Below are positions 22,579 to 31,349 of a stretch of DNA of 45,514 nucleotides, in pieces. Each line of letters opens with the position of its first letter. The first letter of the stretch is position 1. Origin of the DNA: Nitrososphaera sp. GTDB lineage: Archaea > Thermoproteota > Nitrososphaeria > Nitrososphaerales > Nitrososphaeraceae. The translations under genes were made by a program, and so were the position numbers. The stretch is taken from NCBI GenBank assembly GCA_013114715.1, contig QCWB01000003.1, forward strand, positions 1-45,514, read 5' to 3'. The notes beneath the pieces are model-generated. The model saw only the letters and a program-made list of their open reading frames with translations, was not told the DNA's origin and made no database searches.

Positions 22579-23211
22579 TCAATCCTCAATCAGAAGGGAA
22601 GAGCCAGAGTGAATTCGTGCCTCATTCGCTGCCAGAAGATTATCTAGTGCCCGAGACTCAAAAGCAGCAAGAGAATCCCTCAACTTCATATTTTGAAGAA
22701 CCGTACCAGCAAAGATAGCGGCTGAACCAAAGACCAAAGCACTCGCCGCCTCCGCGCCCCAATGCGTCGCTTCCGAATCATTATCCGCAAGAACCGTCGA
22801 TTTCCCATAGTAGAAAAACCTCAGGAAATACGCCGCATCGGGAGTCTGCCTCAAATACATTCTCCCATTAAACAGATAGTAGGCTTCCGGTAAGCCACCT
22901 TCATCTTTCTCGGAAAGAAGCCTATCAAGTGATGGCGCCTTCACAAGCTTATGCTCAAGACCATCTGCATCAGTTACAAGAACAGTTCCTTCGTCCAATT
23001 CACGAAGGAAGTCGGTCGGCAAACTGATATAGTCCCGATCTTCTACCGTTACAAGTCCAGAACTCTCTTTCTCAAGAAACCAGGGAAGAAACCGACCACG
23101 CTCTCGCTCATCCACCCACAGCTTCATACTGGAGAGAACATTTGCCCGATACGAAGCTCTATTTCCAAGGTGGAACAGGACTTGGTCAATCAGCTGTGCG
23201 TTCGTCGCCAT
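22579..23211 (-). CDS. Head-tail adaptor protein (gp11/TTPA-like)
   Basis: The product has 210 residues. The start ATNAQLIDQVLFHLGNRASYRANVLSSMKLWV and the block FLPWFL...ISLPTDFLRELDEG are typical of the podovirus adaptor or tail tubular A family, which joins the portal to the nozzle. The C-terminal helices (SALVFGSAAIFAGTVLQNMKLRDSLAAFESRALDNLLAANEAR) fit the family. It is the first gene after the capsid terminator. Confidence 0.7.
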   Translation of the reverse strand: MATNAQLIDQVLFHLGNRASYRANVLSSMKLWVDERERGRFLPWFLEKESSGLVTVEDRDYISLPTDFLRELDEGTVLVTDADGLEHKLVKAPSLDRLLSEKDEGGLPEAYYLFNGRMYLRQTPDAAYFLRFFYYGKSTVLADNDSEATHWGAEAASALVFGSAAIFAGTVLQNMKLRDSLAAFESRALDNLLAANEARIHSGSSLLIED

Positions 23212-23223
23212 ACCTAGTTCCTT

Positions 23224-23257
23224 GAAAAAGAGGAGGGCGGGAGACCACCACCCTCCT
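23224..23257 (-). terminator. Rho-independent terminator after capsid gene
   Basis: On the minus strand AGGAGGG (23257-23251) pairs with CCCTCCT (23237-23231) across a 13-base loop and is followed by CTTTTTC. It stands 12 bases after the capsid stop codon. A terminator after the major capsid gene is common and lets the head genes be made in excess over the tail genes. Confidence 0.85.
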
Positions 23258-23268
23258 AACCACCAACA

Positions 23269-24462
23269 TTAGCTCACGTAGATATTGCCCAGGTACGCCA
23301 TTGTCTTCTCATGATGCAGAGTGATCGTGGCTTCCGTCAGCCACTGATCCTTCTTCTTATCCGCATCATTATCCTGGATATCCTTCTCAACGTGCGTGTC
23401 TCGTCCACGCAGCGGCCGATACTTAATGCCGGGCGGATTGATGATGAACATGCTCTTCGAGTACCGAGCATGAGTATTCATCAACGGATGAGTCTTCAAA
23501 AGCAGTTCACCCTGCGGCATCACGAACCGAGCAAACTTCATTCCATAGACACCTACGACACCATCATAAGTGATCTGCGTCGTACCAGCATCCTTAATTG
23601 CCTTATTCAAGGCATTCAAGGCACCGTTTCCACAGAATGCAATTCGCTGATCTCCCGAACCTTCTCCCGAGTAGTTAAAGACCTGATAGACCTGATCCAG
23701 GAAGGTGTTAATCGTAATCGCCGAGGAAAAGACTTTCCGGTTACTTACGATAAACTCACGCAGACCGCCCATCGAACGCATCGGCTGCCCATCACTCCCC
23801 GTAACCTCAGCTGCCTTACCAAAGAGAATCGACCACTCAATCTTGGCCGCATGCTCAAAGGCCTTTCGACGCTGCTCATTCTTCAACGGATCACCCGTCC
23901 TGAACTTCGTTGCCAGTGCAGTCTTTGAAATCTCATACGGAGTTTTAAAGATCTGACAATAGTTCGTAAACTTCGACGGGTTCGTGCTAGTTGTCGCCGG
24001 CGATCCACTTCCTTCCTCATGCGCCGAGCCAACACGCGTAAAGTAAGTATCATCTGTAATCGCAGCCGCAGTCGAACCACCAAAGCCTCGACTAATCGTA
24101 AAGGCCGTATCGCTCGCCCGCGCAGTCACACGAACCAACTCCGCATCGTAGGCATCAACCTCCGTCGTTTCCACTAGAAGAATATCGCCCACATTCAGAG
24201 CCAAAGCACCCGAATCTACGACAACTGCCGTATCCGAGTCGCTCATATCCGTAGCATCATTCAACCGCACTCGAACGGTGTCCAGAGTTTCCTCCCACCA
24301 GTACGTCTGCGGATCGTCCAAGGACTCAGTCCCCATCTTCGACGTAAGTGCAAAGAGGGGCGCCATTCCATTCGGCTCCAGCCACAGAATCATCTCCCGA
24401 AAATTCTTCGGACGTTCATCTGCACCAAACGAGCCAGTTCCACGCAAGCCTGCAAAAGCCAT
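23269..24462 (-). CDS. Major capsid protein (DUF5309, HK97 fold)
   Basis: The product has 397 residues. The segments SKFTNYCQIFKTPYEISKTALATKFRTGDPLKNEQRRKAFEHAAKIEW, MRSMGGLREFI and FCGNGALNALNKAIKDAG match the DUF5309 major capsid family. The first 170 residues include a beta-rich insert (TFTISRGFGG-type). Its codon use is more GC-rich and more biased than that of its neighbours, as expected for the most abundant virion protein. A good AAGGAG site precedes it; a terminator follows. Confidence 0.88.
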   Translation of the reverse strand: MAFAGLRGTGSFGADERPKNFREMILWLEPNGMAPLFALTSKMGTESLDDPQTYWWEETLDTVRVRLNDATDMSDSDTAVVVDSGALALNVGDILLVETTEVDAYDAELVRVTARASDTAFTISRGFGGSTAAAITDDTYFTRVGSAHEEGSGSPATTSTNPSKFTNYCQIFKTPYEISKTALATKFRTGDPLKNEQRRKAFEHAAKIEWSILFGKAAEVTGSDGQPMRSMGGLREFIVSNRKVFSSAITINTFLDQVYQVFNYSGEGSGDQRIAFCGNGALNALNKAIKDAGTTQITYDGVVGVYGMKFARFVMPQGELLLKTHPLMNTHARYSKSMFIINPPGIKYRPLRGRDTHVEKDIQDNDADKKKDQWLTEATITLHHEKTMAYLGNIYVS

Positions 24463-24482
24463 GACAGTTCTCCTTCAAAGAA

Positions 24483-25463
24483 TTAAGTTCCAAACATTTC
24501 CTCTCGCCATTCTTCCGCCATTTTCGCAAAGGTATTTTCTGAGCCAGCTCCCTGCGGATTAGGAGCCCCCACACTCGCGGCCGTAGTACCAGCCGGCTGA
24601 TGAATAACAGGTGGTGCAGGCGGAGGCGCCGGCTGCTGAGTCTGCGTCTTGGAGGCGATGGGATCCAAGCCAAACTGCAACATAGCCAGCGCTCCCGCCT
24701 GCTTAATAACCATCTCTGCACTTGCCTGCGGATTAATCTGTCGATACGTCATCACAGTCCTAGTAATCAAGTTCTCGTCTTTACCCTTCAACTGAGGCCA
24801 CTCATCAAAGAAGGACTGCTTAAACGTCTCAACCTGCTTCGTCTGCTCAAGTGCAGCCTGCACCATTGCCGGAATCTGCTCACTAATGGCTGAGTAAATA
24901 CCCGTTTGAATTTCGAAATGAAGCCGTGCAAACTGCTGAGGAAGAACCTTAGCCAGGCTTTCATCTACAAAGCCTTCTGCAACATCAGCAGAAAGAGCAT
25001 ACATCTTCTCCAACTCAGGTAGAGCCTTAGCCCTAATCTGATCGAAGGAGACTGCCTGCTCTTCCTTACCCGCGGCCGCAGGAGAAGGCGGTTCCTGCGG
25101 CTGGGTTTGAATCTGCACCTCGGGGGCAGCGGCAACCGGAGGCGCCGCAGCAGGAGGAGGAGGAGAGGAAGAAGGTTCAGCGGGAAGGGCGTTCACCGCA
25201 CCGGAGGGCGAAGCTGCGGGCGTAGCGGCAGCAGGGGCCGCCTCAGCGGGTGCCTGTAGGGACGTGGAGGGAGGCGGAGAGGGGGGAGAAGAAGAAGAAG
25301 AAGAAGAAGACCCTACCGGGTCCTGCACTTCCACGTCATCTGAGGTAAATGCGTCTGCAAGCGCCCCATAGTCAGGGTGCTCGATCTTCTCCGAAACTGA
25401 GCTCGTCTGCTCCACTTCCGTACTCGCGCTCTCCATCTCTGTCTTGTTCGTCTCTGTGCTCAT
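24483..25463 (-). CDS. Scaffolding protein
   Basis: I start at the ATG at 25463, which has GAGGAG 8 bases upstream; an upstream in-frame start nine codons earlier lacks a site. The product has 326 residues: an acidic start, a long Ser/Pro/Ala-rich disordered region (about 50-140) with a run of eight serines, then a helical C-terminal domain and a last helix (FAKMAEEWREEMFG). Low complexity, acidity and place directly upstream of the capsid gene fit a scaffold that guides head assembly and then leaves. Confidence 0.75.
   Translation of the reverse strand: MSTETNKTEMESASTEVEQTSSVSEKIEHPDYGALADAFTSDDVEVQDPVGSSSSSSSSPPSPPPSTSLQAPAEAAPAAATPAASPSGAVNALPAEPSSSPPPPAAAPPVAAAPEVQIQTQPQEPPSPAAAGKEEQAVSFDQIRAKALPELEKMYALSADVAEGFVDESLAKVLPQQFARLHFEIQTGIYSAISEQIPAMVQAALEQTKQVETFKQSFFDEWPQLKGKDENLITRTVMTYRQINPQASAEMVIKQAGALAMLQFGLDPIASKTQTQQPAPPPAPPVIHQPAGTTAASVGAPNPQGAGSENTFAKMAEEWREEMFGT
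25287..25310 (-). repeat. TTC microsatellite in scaffold gene
   Basis: Seven or so TTC units (read on the minus strand) encode the poly-serine run of the scaffold protein. Slippage by three bases keeps the frame, so the linker length can vary between strains. Confidence 0.75.
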
Positions 25464-25767
25464 CGCCTTTCTCCTCGAAGTATTCGTCAATCTCTTGCTT
25501 TAAGACGCCGATCCTAATATCCACTATCTCTTTAAAAAGGAGGATACCAGCTACTTCCCCCTTCTTATATTCCTGCTCTAAAACCTCATCCATTCCCTTC
25601 AAGGGCGTCAGAAGAAGTGTCCTTTGCCTTTGCTCCAGCTGCTCATCCGCCAATCTAATAAGCCACTTATACCCCAGTGTCCCTACCAACCCTTGCAGGT
25701 TAGATAGTTCCTCCTGAAGTTCCCTGACCTGCTGCCCCGAGGGCGTTTGCGAGTCTAGTCTGTCCAC
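25372..25767 (-). CDS. Hypothetical coiled-coil protein between portal and scaffold
   Basis: From a GTG at 25767 with GGAGG 8 bases upstream, the product has 131 residues. It is mostly helical (QQVRELQEELSNLQGLVGTLGYKW, then LADEQLEQRQRTLL and FKEIVDIRIGVLKQEIDEYFEEKGDE), with a charged tail. It overlaps the end of the portal gene by 68 bases and the start of the scaffold gene by 92 bases in another frame. It fills the gap between these two genes, which supports it being real. It may be a head-assembly accessory. Confidence 0.6.
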   Translation of the reverse strand: MDRLDSQTPSGQQVRELQEELSNLQGLVGTLGYKWLIRLADEQLEQRQRTLLLTPLKGMDEVLEQEYKKGEVAGILLFKEIVDIRIGVLKQEIDEYFEEKGDEHRDEQDRDGEREYGSGADELSFGEDRAP

Positions 25768-27682
25768 CGCCTGAACCTCCACCAATCGGAACCATACTCC
25801 CCTGCTGCGCCATCTGCTGCAGCATAGCAGGGTCCATCGCCTGCATGTTCACCCTTCGGAACTTCTGAATGTTCCTTTCTCCCTGCATACTCATAATATG
25901 CGAGACGAGGCCAGACAAGTCCCATTCCATCGCCATCTGAGGACTCTGTGCAATCATCCCCACCATTTCCTTCCAGAAGTTCGCCTGCGCCATTCTGTCA
26001 ATCGGCAACGTTCCATCTATCGGAACATAATCATAGAAGCCGGCAAGGACCTCCTGGTCAACCCGCACAGACAAGAACGCACCCGCATCCTGCATCAAGG
26101 AACCAGCTATTCTAAAGAGCCTCTCATCCTGATACAGCTGCTGTGTATTCATGACCAGCCTTTGCGAAAGGGAGGAGAAGCCCGTAGCCGCAACATACTC
26201 TGCTGTCGTCTTCATTCTCGAGGTTGAATACCCCGTCCTCACTCGCACTTCCGTTGCAGTCTGCCGATCAGATCCGGCTCCTTGGACACCCATCACATCA
26301 TCTACGATACCAAGAGTCCTCTGCAGCATCTGCTCCACGATAAGCATATCTCGAGTATGACCCGCTGTAGGATCTCCTACCTGCAGCTGGTGAATCATAT
26401 CCCTTGGGCTCTGCCCATACGCGTTTGGCTTCAGTCGAATAATAGAGCCCCCATATGGCTGCAACATATCCTTAATCGTCACTCGTGAAGGATCTACAAT
26501 CCTCGTATCTGTAAGGGACTTCCTTACTCCATACATATGCGAGTTGAAAAGCCAGGTAAGCGCATTCGAAAGAGGCTTAATAATTTCAATCATCGAAGGC
26601 TTAACAAACTCCTCTGAGCCCAAGCCATACTCGATGATAGAGTAAGGAAACTGATTATGAAGAAGTCCGAGGGGCTGTGCTCCGATAATGAGGTCATCAT
26701 TTACCAGGGTAAAGACCCACTTCTCCAGCTTAGATGAAGTACCCAGACCCCACTGCGAGGGGATCAGGCGAATAATCATCTCATGCAACTTGTAGAAAGC
26801 AGGACCTCGATAAGCCTGTTCTCCATAGAAGTAGGGAAGATCCAAGCGAGAAGAAGCCTCGCTATAGCCATTCCCATCTACGGAAGCAGCAGACTCACTC
26901 TCTTGCTTCATACTCCTTACTTTGTCTACATTGAAGTAGCGCCCACTTACCTCTCCTTCCAAGATCTCGTGCAGGCCTACACGAACATCGCGCCCGAAGA
27001 ATTCCCCATCTTGAAAATGACAAAGGGGAACCCGCGGATCAGGATAGATATCGTATACGGAGACGTTGTAAAGATGATTTCCCTCAAAGGTAGTAACCGT
27101 AGCTACTTCCTTAACCTTCTGCTTCTTGAAGGGAACTTCCATACCGAGGAGAGTTACCGGGCGCTCGACCAGACGAGCAACATCCGCGGTCTCCTTGCAC
27201 CAGTAATCACCTACGACTCCCACACCATACTTGGTCATGGAAAAGAGCCAGTTCATAAGAACCGGAACGTGCTTACCTACTCGTAGTTGGTAGTCCATAA
27301 TAGCTTCAATGGCCTGAATGGACTGCTGCGTTTCTCCATGCCGCCCGGAGAACTGATAGACTGGGTTACGGGAGAGGAAGATAGCACTCAGATAAGTGTG
27401 CGCAGTCATCGCCACTGCATAAGAGTAGGGAACTGCAAGAGTGATGTAGTCAAGCTTACCTTCCTGATCCCACTTCAAACGCTTCTGCGCATCCAGCTCC
27501 TTCTCTGGAATATAAGCCTTGAACTGGTCATCTGCAGTACGCCAGCGAGTACGGGCCTCGGACATCTTCCTATTCGAGTAACGCTTCCTATCCAGAATGA
27601 AATTCTTAATCTGGTCATACTTCCCTGTTCCAGGCTTAAGCTCGGCCTGCAGGCTGTTATATGTTGCTCGTCCTGCAGTCAT
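25700..27682 (-). CDS. Portal protein (P22-like)
   Basis: From the ATG at 27682, which overlaps the terminase stop as ATGA, the product has 660 residues. The N-terminal part with SEARTRWRTADDQFKAYIPEKELD and the later DRQTATEVRVRTGYSTSRMK block are typical of P22-type portals. Twelve copies form the ring at the head vertex through which DNA is packed and ejected. The end is Gly/Gln-rich and overlaps the next gene. Confidence 0.85.
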   Translation of the reverse strand: MTAGRATYNSLQAELKPGTGKYDQIKNFILDRKRYSNRKMSEARTRWRTADDQFKAYIPEKELDAQKRLKWDQEGKLDYITLAVPYSYAVAMTAHTYLSAIFLSRNPVYQFSGRHGETQQSIQAIEAIMDYQLRVGKHVPVLMNWLFSMTKYGVGVVGDYWCKETADVARLVERPVTLLGMEVPFKKQKVKEVATVTTFEGNHLYNVSVYDIYPDPRVPLCHFQDGEFFGRDVRVGLHEILEGEVSGRYFNVDKVRSMKQESESAASVDGNGYSEASSRLDLPYFYGEQAYRGPAFYKLHEMIIRLIPSQWGLGTSSKLEKWVFTLVNDDLIIGAQPLGLLHNQFPYSIIEYGLGSEEFVKPSMIEIIKPLSNALTWLFNSHMYGVRKSLTDTRIVDPSRVTIKDMLQPYGGSIIRLKPNAYGQSPRDMIHQLQVGDPTAGHTRDMLIVEQMLQRTLGIVDDVMGVQGAGSDRQTATEVRVRTGYSTSRMKTTAEYVAATGFSSLSQRLVMNTQQLYQDERLFRIAGSLMQDAGAFLSVRVDQEVLAGFYDYVPIDGTLPIDRMAQANFWKEMVGMIAQSPQMAMEWDLSGLVSHIMSMQGERNIQKFRRVNMQAMDPAMLQQMAQQGSMVPIGGGSGGGQTRLANALGAAGQGTSGGTI

Positions 27683-29175
27683 GGGCACAGACTCCCTGCG
27701 GTGTAAGTGAGGGCCTCAATCGACTTCTCACTTTTAAGAATATGAAGAAGGTCTTCCCCCTCACTCTCAAGAGAATCGAAGAGAAGGGGAGTAGCAGAAT
27801 CCAAGGCTATGGCAAGAGCGTCTAGAAGGTCAAAGTCCATTCCATCCTGATAGTCAGTCAGCTGCTTAAGTAGATCTATCTGCGAGTGGCGGACAAGGAG
27901 TGTACCATGCGCAAGGCGCCCTCCAATAGCCTGCCGAATACGATTTGCCTTCGAGCGCCTATCATCAAACTCGAGAATGGAAACATAGAAGTTATTTTCC
28001 TTCATCTTCGTCGCAAAGTAGAAGGAGAGTACTTGCTGATAGGCCACAGACTCAATTGCGACTTGGCGAGGACGCCAACGAACAGCCATCTCAAAAAACT
28101 TCTGCCAAGTCTCTTCTGGGTTCATTCCCTTCTGTGCATAATACTCGAGGACGTAAGCCTTATTCTGCGCAATGCCAATAGCCACGATTGCGCTCTTATG
28201 AGCACTCTTAAGCTTACTTCTTGCGGGGTCAATGGCGAAGAGAACGTCCATTACCTCCGGCGGATGATCGAAGTAGGAAACGAGTTCGATATTAAAGGCA
28301 GCCCCTTCAGGAGCTACAAGCTTGCACTCCATCTCACGAAGCCACAAATAGAACTGGCCGCGGTCGATAAAGGCCTGCCTCTCCTGCTTGAGGAAGTCCG
28401 TGGGGAACCTTTCTTCCCAGGCAGAAATCTCACCGCGGGAAGAATCCAGAATAAAGCAAGGAAACTTGACCGTCTTCCAGTTTGAAGACTTGTGTGCCTG
28501 GTTAATTAGGTCCCTCGAGTCCAAAGAAGTAGCAAGTAGGACCATCTTCGCATGCTGATTCTCCGACGGAGGAGTGAGGGAGTTCTGAAGAGAGCCGAAG
28601 AAAAGAGCATCCATCTTCTTCCGCTGCTCCTCCGTTCCAGCGTTCTCCTCATCATTCGGATCGTCTACTACGATTAGGTCAGGACGGAAATCGTCCTGCG
28701 TATTAATACCACGAATCTGGCCTGTGATACCTGCGGCCAGAATAGTAATCGTCAGCTGCAGATCACCGTGCCTAATCTCAATTTCATCATCTGTCCACTT
28801 CGCTCCCTTACTTAGGGAGTAGAAGGAAGCCCACTTCTTATTAGTCTCAATCTGCCTACGAAGCCACTTGATCGAACGCTGCGCGTGCGAAAGGGATTTG
28901 GAGACATAAAGAATCGTTCTGGAAAGCCCATAGGAGATTCGCTTCGCGGTAAAGATGCGAGTAATCGTAGTCTTAGCACCGCCGCGGAAAATCTCCGCCC
29001 CGAAGTAGCGAAGGCCGCGCTCCTCGAGACCGAGCCAAAGCTGCTCATGCATCTTCGGGCTGCCTTGACGAATCGTCCTCTCAAAGAAGTAGTGAGAGAA
29101 GAAGATACCATCCTCCGCAGCTAGACGGAAAATCTCCCCTGCCTGGGCCTTAACAGTATCTTCAGCCGCACTCAT
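27679..29175 (-). CDS. Terminase large subunit
   Basis: I start at the ATG at 29175; a longer frame begins at 29247 but its first 24 residues are Arg/Ser-rich and overlap the gene upstream. The product has 498 residues. The ATPase has FRGGAKTT (63-70, Walker A) and LIVVDD (167-172, Walker B). The RNase-H-like nuclease has an Asp in LFAIDPARS, an acidic strand QVAIES, and a last Asp in FDLLDALAIAL. It packs DNA into the head and cuts it. Confidence 0.92.
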   Translation of the reverse strand: MSAAEDTVKAQAGEIFRLAAEDGIFFSHYFFERTIRQGSPKMHEQLWLGLEERGLRYFGAEIFRGGAKTTITRIFTAKRISYGLSRTILYVSKSLSHAQRSIKWLRRQIETNKKWASFYSLSKGAKWTDDEIEIRHGDLQLTITILAAGITGQIRGINTQDDFRPDLIVVDDPNDEENAGTEEQRKKMDALFFGSLQNSLTPPSENQHAKMVLLATSLDSRDLINQAHKSSNWKTVKFPCFILDSSRGEISAWEERFPTDFLKQERQAFIDRGQFYLWLREMECKLVAPEGAAFNIELVSYFDHPPEVMDVLFAIDPARSKLKSAHKSAIVAIGIAQNKAYVLEYYAQKGMNPEETWQKFFEMAVRWRPRQVAIESVAYQQVLSFYFATKMKENNFYVSILEFDDRRSKANRIRQAIGGRLAHGTLLVRHSQIDLLKQLTDYQDGMDFDLLDALAIALDSATPLLFDSLESEGEDLLHILKSEKSIEALTYTAGSLCP

Positions 29176-29183
29176 TCTATAAC

Positions 29184-29543
29184 TCAGCCGAAAAGGAGAA
29201 CGGAATGCCGTCCTCGAGTTTCTGCGGGAAGTTCGTCTGGTTCCCACAAGAAAAGGGGCTCTGTTTCATCAGGGGCTCGAATGACGGGATCATAGTACTT
29301 ACAGACCTCGACAGTTCTAATGAGCCAGCCCGGAAGAAGCAGTTTGAGTAGCCTTGCATAGTGAATCATCTGCCAAATCGCTTCTTGAGTGTTTCGAACT
29401 TTACACTCATAGAGTATGCAAACTTTTGCATCATCAAGAAGAAGGAAGCCATCCAGCTGGTTAAAGGCAGAATTTGCCCTAAGACTAGCCCGCCAAGTAA
29501 TCCAGCGATCAGGAAAATAAAGGAATTCATACCTCTCCTCCAT
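29184..29543 (-). CDS. Small PD-(D/E)XK-like protein next to terminase
   Basis: From the ATG at 29543 the product has 119 residues. FNQLDGFLLL followed by CILYECKVRNTQEAIWQMIHYARLL has the order Asp, then Glu-x-Lys, then a helix with Gln, as in PD-(D/E)XK nucleases. The aromatic start (YEFLYFPDRWITWRAS) suggests a compact fold. It may help the terminase or act as a small endonuclease; related genes sit near phage terminases. The start has no good Shine-Dalgarno site. A second frame (29366-29530) overlaps it fully and has a better site, so at least one of the two starts needs explanation. Confidence 0.6.
   Translation of the reverse strand: MEERYEFLYFPDRWITWRASLRANSAFNQLDGFLLLDDAKVCILYECKVRNTQEAIWQMIHYARLLKLLLPGWLIRTVEVCKYYDPVIRAPDETEPLFLWEPDELPAETRGRHSVLLFG
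29366..29530 (-). CDS. Candidate nested membrane protein (54 aa)
   Basis: The frame opens with ATG on the TGA of the small terminase gene (ATGA) and has GGAGG 6 bases upstream, the best start signal in the area. It begins MNSFIFLIAGLLGGLVLG, a clear membrane helix, has a second hydrophobic stretch around 27-40, and ends with a basic tail (LKKRFGR). This is the build of a small holin or antiholin. It lies wholly inside the nuclease-like gene in another frame, so its hydrophobicity could also be a by-product of that gene. I see no family. Confidence 0.4.
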   Translation of the reverse strand: MNSFIFLIAGLLGGLVLGQILPLTSWMASFFLMMQKFAYSMSVKFETLKKRFGR

Positions 29544-30117
29544 CATATTCGAGAACTGGGTTTGGTACCTGTAGCCGGCCTGTGCTGAGGGCTTCCTCGA
29601 CTTTGGAACTTGAAAGGGCGGGTGGCTGATCCACTGAGCCGTTAATGGCATCGGTAAGTCCCTGTAGCGACTTGGCACCGATGCGGTTCTGTGCCTCGTA
29701 GTACAGTTCTCGAGCGACGACGAGCGTGTTGTTGTTAATGACTGTAGGTCCATCGCCTGCACCTCCATTCTTGCCACCATAGCCCAAACGCTCAAGGGCC
29801 ATGTCAGCTGTTTCTCTAAGTTCTTTCGTATCCAGAGTAAAATCAATCTGATCGACTAGCTTATCTAGAGCCTTATGCGCAAGTACAGAAACCTTATCCC
29901 GAACCGTAGCTACGACTGTGTGATGAAAGAGAACGTCCTTCTTTTCCAAAAGACGATCCTGAAAAGCCGGAGAGTGAATAACTGTCGATAACCACGCCGA
30001 AGAAATTCCGAAGTGAGCTGCTACTGAGGCCAAAGGCTCTTGCGGATTCTCCATAATGTAGTTCATAATCATCTCGTGCTTAATCGAGACTTTCTGAATT
30101 GCTGCTGACATAGCCAT
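29527..30117 (-). CDS. Terminase small subunit candidate
   Basis: The product has 196 residues. Residues 12-45 form a helix-turn-helix (MNYIMENPQEPLASVAAHFGISSAWLSTVIHSPAF), followed by helices (RDKVSVLAHKALDKLVDQIDFTLDTKELRETADMALERLGYG) as in terminase small subunits that recognise the packaging site. It stands two genes before the large subunit. The tail is low in complexity and disordered. The match is by architecture and position, not a specific motif. Confidence 0.65.
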   Translation of the reverse strand: MAMSAAIQKVSIKHEMIMNYIMENPQEPLASVAAHFGISSAWLSTVIHSPAFQDRLLEKKDVLFHHTVVATVRDKVSVLAHKALDKLVDQIDFTLDTKELRETADMALERLGYGGKNGGAGDGPTVINNNTLVVARELYYEAQNRIGAKSLQGLTDAINGSVDQPPALSSSKVEEALSTGRLQVPNPVLEYDGGEV

Positions 30118-30120
30118 CGC

Positions 30121-30861
30121 TTAATCCTCTCCAGTCCTTTGTACAGTGACATCAAAACGGGACAACTGCCAATGCGGTTGCCCCACAGCCTCGAAGCGGA
30201 GGGCCAAGAAGCGCCCGCTCGAAATTAGGTCTGCTGAATCATCAGTTCCCAAGACGAAGGAGTAGGCTTCTTCCCAAATAACGGAGTCGTTCTGCGTCCT
30301 TTCCTGCGTGCCAAGAGAAACCTGAATAGTGGTTCCCGCGCCGCCGAAGAAAAGTGGAGCAACCTCCGTAATGAGAAAGACCCCAGTACGGTCATCTGGA
30401 GGAAGGGAAAGCCTTTCCACATAAGACTGGATGCCGGCATCACCAAACTTGGCATGTGCCGGTCCAAACTGTATGAATGACTGACTTTTGAGACCGATCG
30501 GATAGCGCCCAAGATCAATGCCTGAAACAGCATCCCAAGGAAGTTCATCTCCTTCCCAGTTCATAGAGTCTAGCAAGTAGCCCGCTAGAACTTGCTGGAA
30601 AGTCACCGTACCTACCAAGAAGGCACGAGCTTTAGCAGAACCTCCAACTGCGTAACTTAGGTCTGTAGAAGCAGCAAGAACTCCCCTTGGAAACGCCGTT
30701 CCGGCTAGTGTAAGAGAAACGGTAACTGCAGCCGCGCTAAGTGAGCGGACGAAACCTGAGGCTGCCAGCGTCTGTGACTGGGTGGCGGAGGCAGAGATAT
30801 GCCCACGCCCCAAGAGTGGCGCAGAGAGTGAGAAGCCTATTTGTACGTCCGCGACACTCAT
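30121..30861 (-). CDS. Virion-associated beta protein
   Basis: The product has 246 residues. The first 90 residues are repeated beta strands rich in Ser, Ala, Leu and Val (SATQSQTLAASGFVRSLSAAAVTVSLTLAG), suggestive of an adhesin-like or fibre stalk; the rest is a separate beta domain ending in a strand with Arg/Phe (FLALRFEAVGQPHWQLSRFDVTVQRTGED), a form seen in virion proteins. It is not recognised. It lies between a fibre-type gene and the terminase. Confidence 0.5.
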   Translation of the reverse strand: MSVADVQIGFSLSAPLLGRGHISASATQSQTLAASGFVRSLSAAAVTVSLTLAGTAFPRGVLAASTDLSYAVGGSAKARAFLVGTVTFQQVLAGYLLDSMNWEGDELPWDAVSGIDLGRYPIGLKSQSFIQFGPAHAKFGDAGIQSYVERLSLPPDDRTGVFLITEVAPLFFGGAGTTIQVSLGTQERTQNDSVIWEEAYSFVLGTDDSADLISSGRFLALRFEAVGQPHWQLSRFDVTVQRTGED

Positions 30862-30862
30862 C

Positions 30863-31303
30863 TTAGCTAGCAGTTACCGTAAGCTGACCAGCTGCAAACT
30901 CAGGCTGCACAGTATTGGACACGGCCAAGCTGGCAGCAAGAGCAGCAGAGAAAAGAAGTACGCCTGCACCAGAAGAAGAAGTACCGATACCCACATGCGT
31001 AACTGTCGCTGTGCCACCAGTGCAGGTAGGAAAGCTAACTGCAGCAATGTTTGAGGCAACCGCACCAGTTACATCCCAGGCAGCAGCAGATCGAGCGACT
31101 GCAACACGCGCATAGGAGGTGTATGCTGTCTCATTCGAAGCCTGCGAGCCAGATTCTCCGGGGTCGGAAGTATGAAGGGAGACATACAAGCTGCCTGGAG
31201 TAGAAGCTCCCCGGAGCCCTGTAGCATCACCAATGTTAGCAAAGTCTACATTCTGAAAGATGAGCTTCAGAATGTTAGTTTCCATTGAATCAGAAGCAGA
31301 CAT
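30863..31303 (-). CDS. Phage virion protein, SLYVSLHTSDPG family
   Basis: The product has 146 residues. SLYVSLHTSDPGESGSQASNETAYTSYARVAVARS is the hallmark of a widespread small phage structural family often annotated as tail-fibre protein. The perfect site AGGAGGTG lies before the ATG, and operator copy 3 lies directly upstream, so it opens the transcription unit that continues through terminase, portal and scaffold to the capsid gene. Confidence 0.65.
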   Translation of the reverse strand: MSASDSMETNILKLIFQNVDFANIGDATGLRGASTPGSLYVSLHTSDPGESGSQASNETAYTSYARVAVARSAAAWDVTGAVASNIAAVSFPTCTGGTATVTHVGIGTSSSGAGVLLFSAALAASLAVSNTVQPEFAAGQLTVTAS

Positions 31304-31317
31304 CTTTCACCTCCTGA

Positions 31318-31348
31318 ACTGTTACCATATGGTAAGTGTAGGACATTT
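31318..31348 (-). promoter_or_regulatory. Palindromic operator / start-associated element, copy 3
   Basis: On the minus strand it reads AAATGT, CCT, ACA, the palindrome CTTACCATATGGTAAC (31336-31321) and AGT, then CAGGAGGTG, the ribosome binding site of the gene at 31303. Arm, gaps and core match copies 1 and 2. Confidence 0.85.
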
Positions 31349-31349
31349 A

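Noticed and set aside
29176-29247. N-terminal extension of the large terminase
   Set aside because: The 24 extra residues are Arg/Ser-rich, overlap the gene upstream and have no ribosome binding site; the ATG at 29175 gives a normal terminase start.
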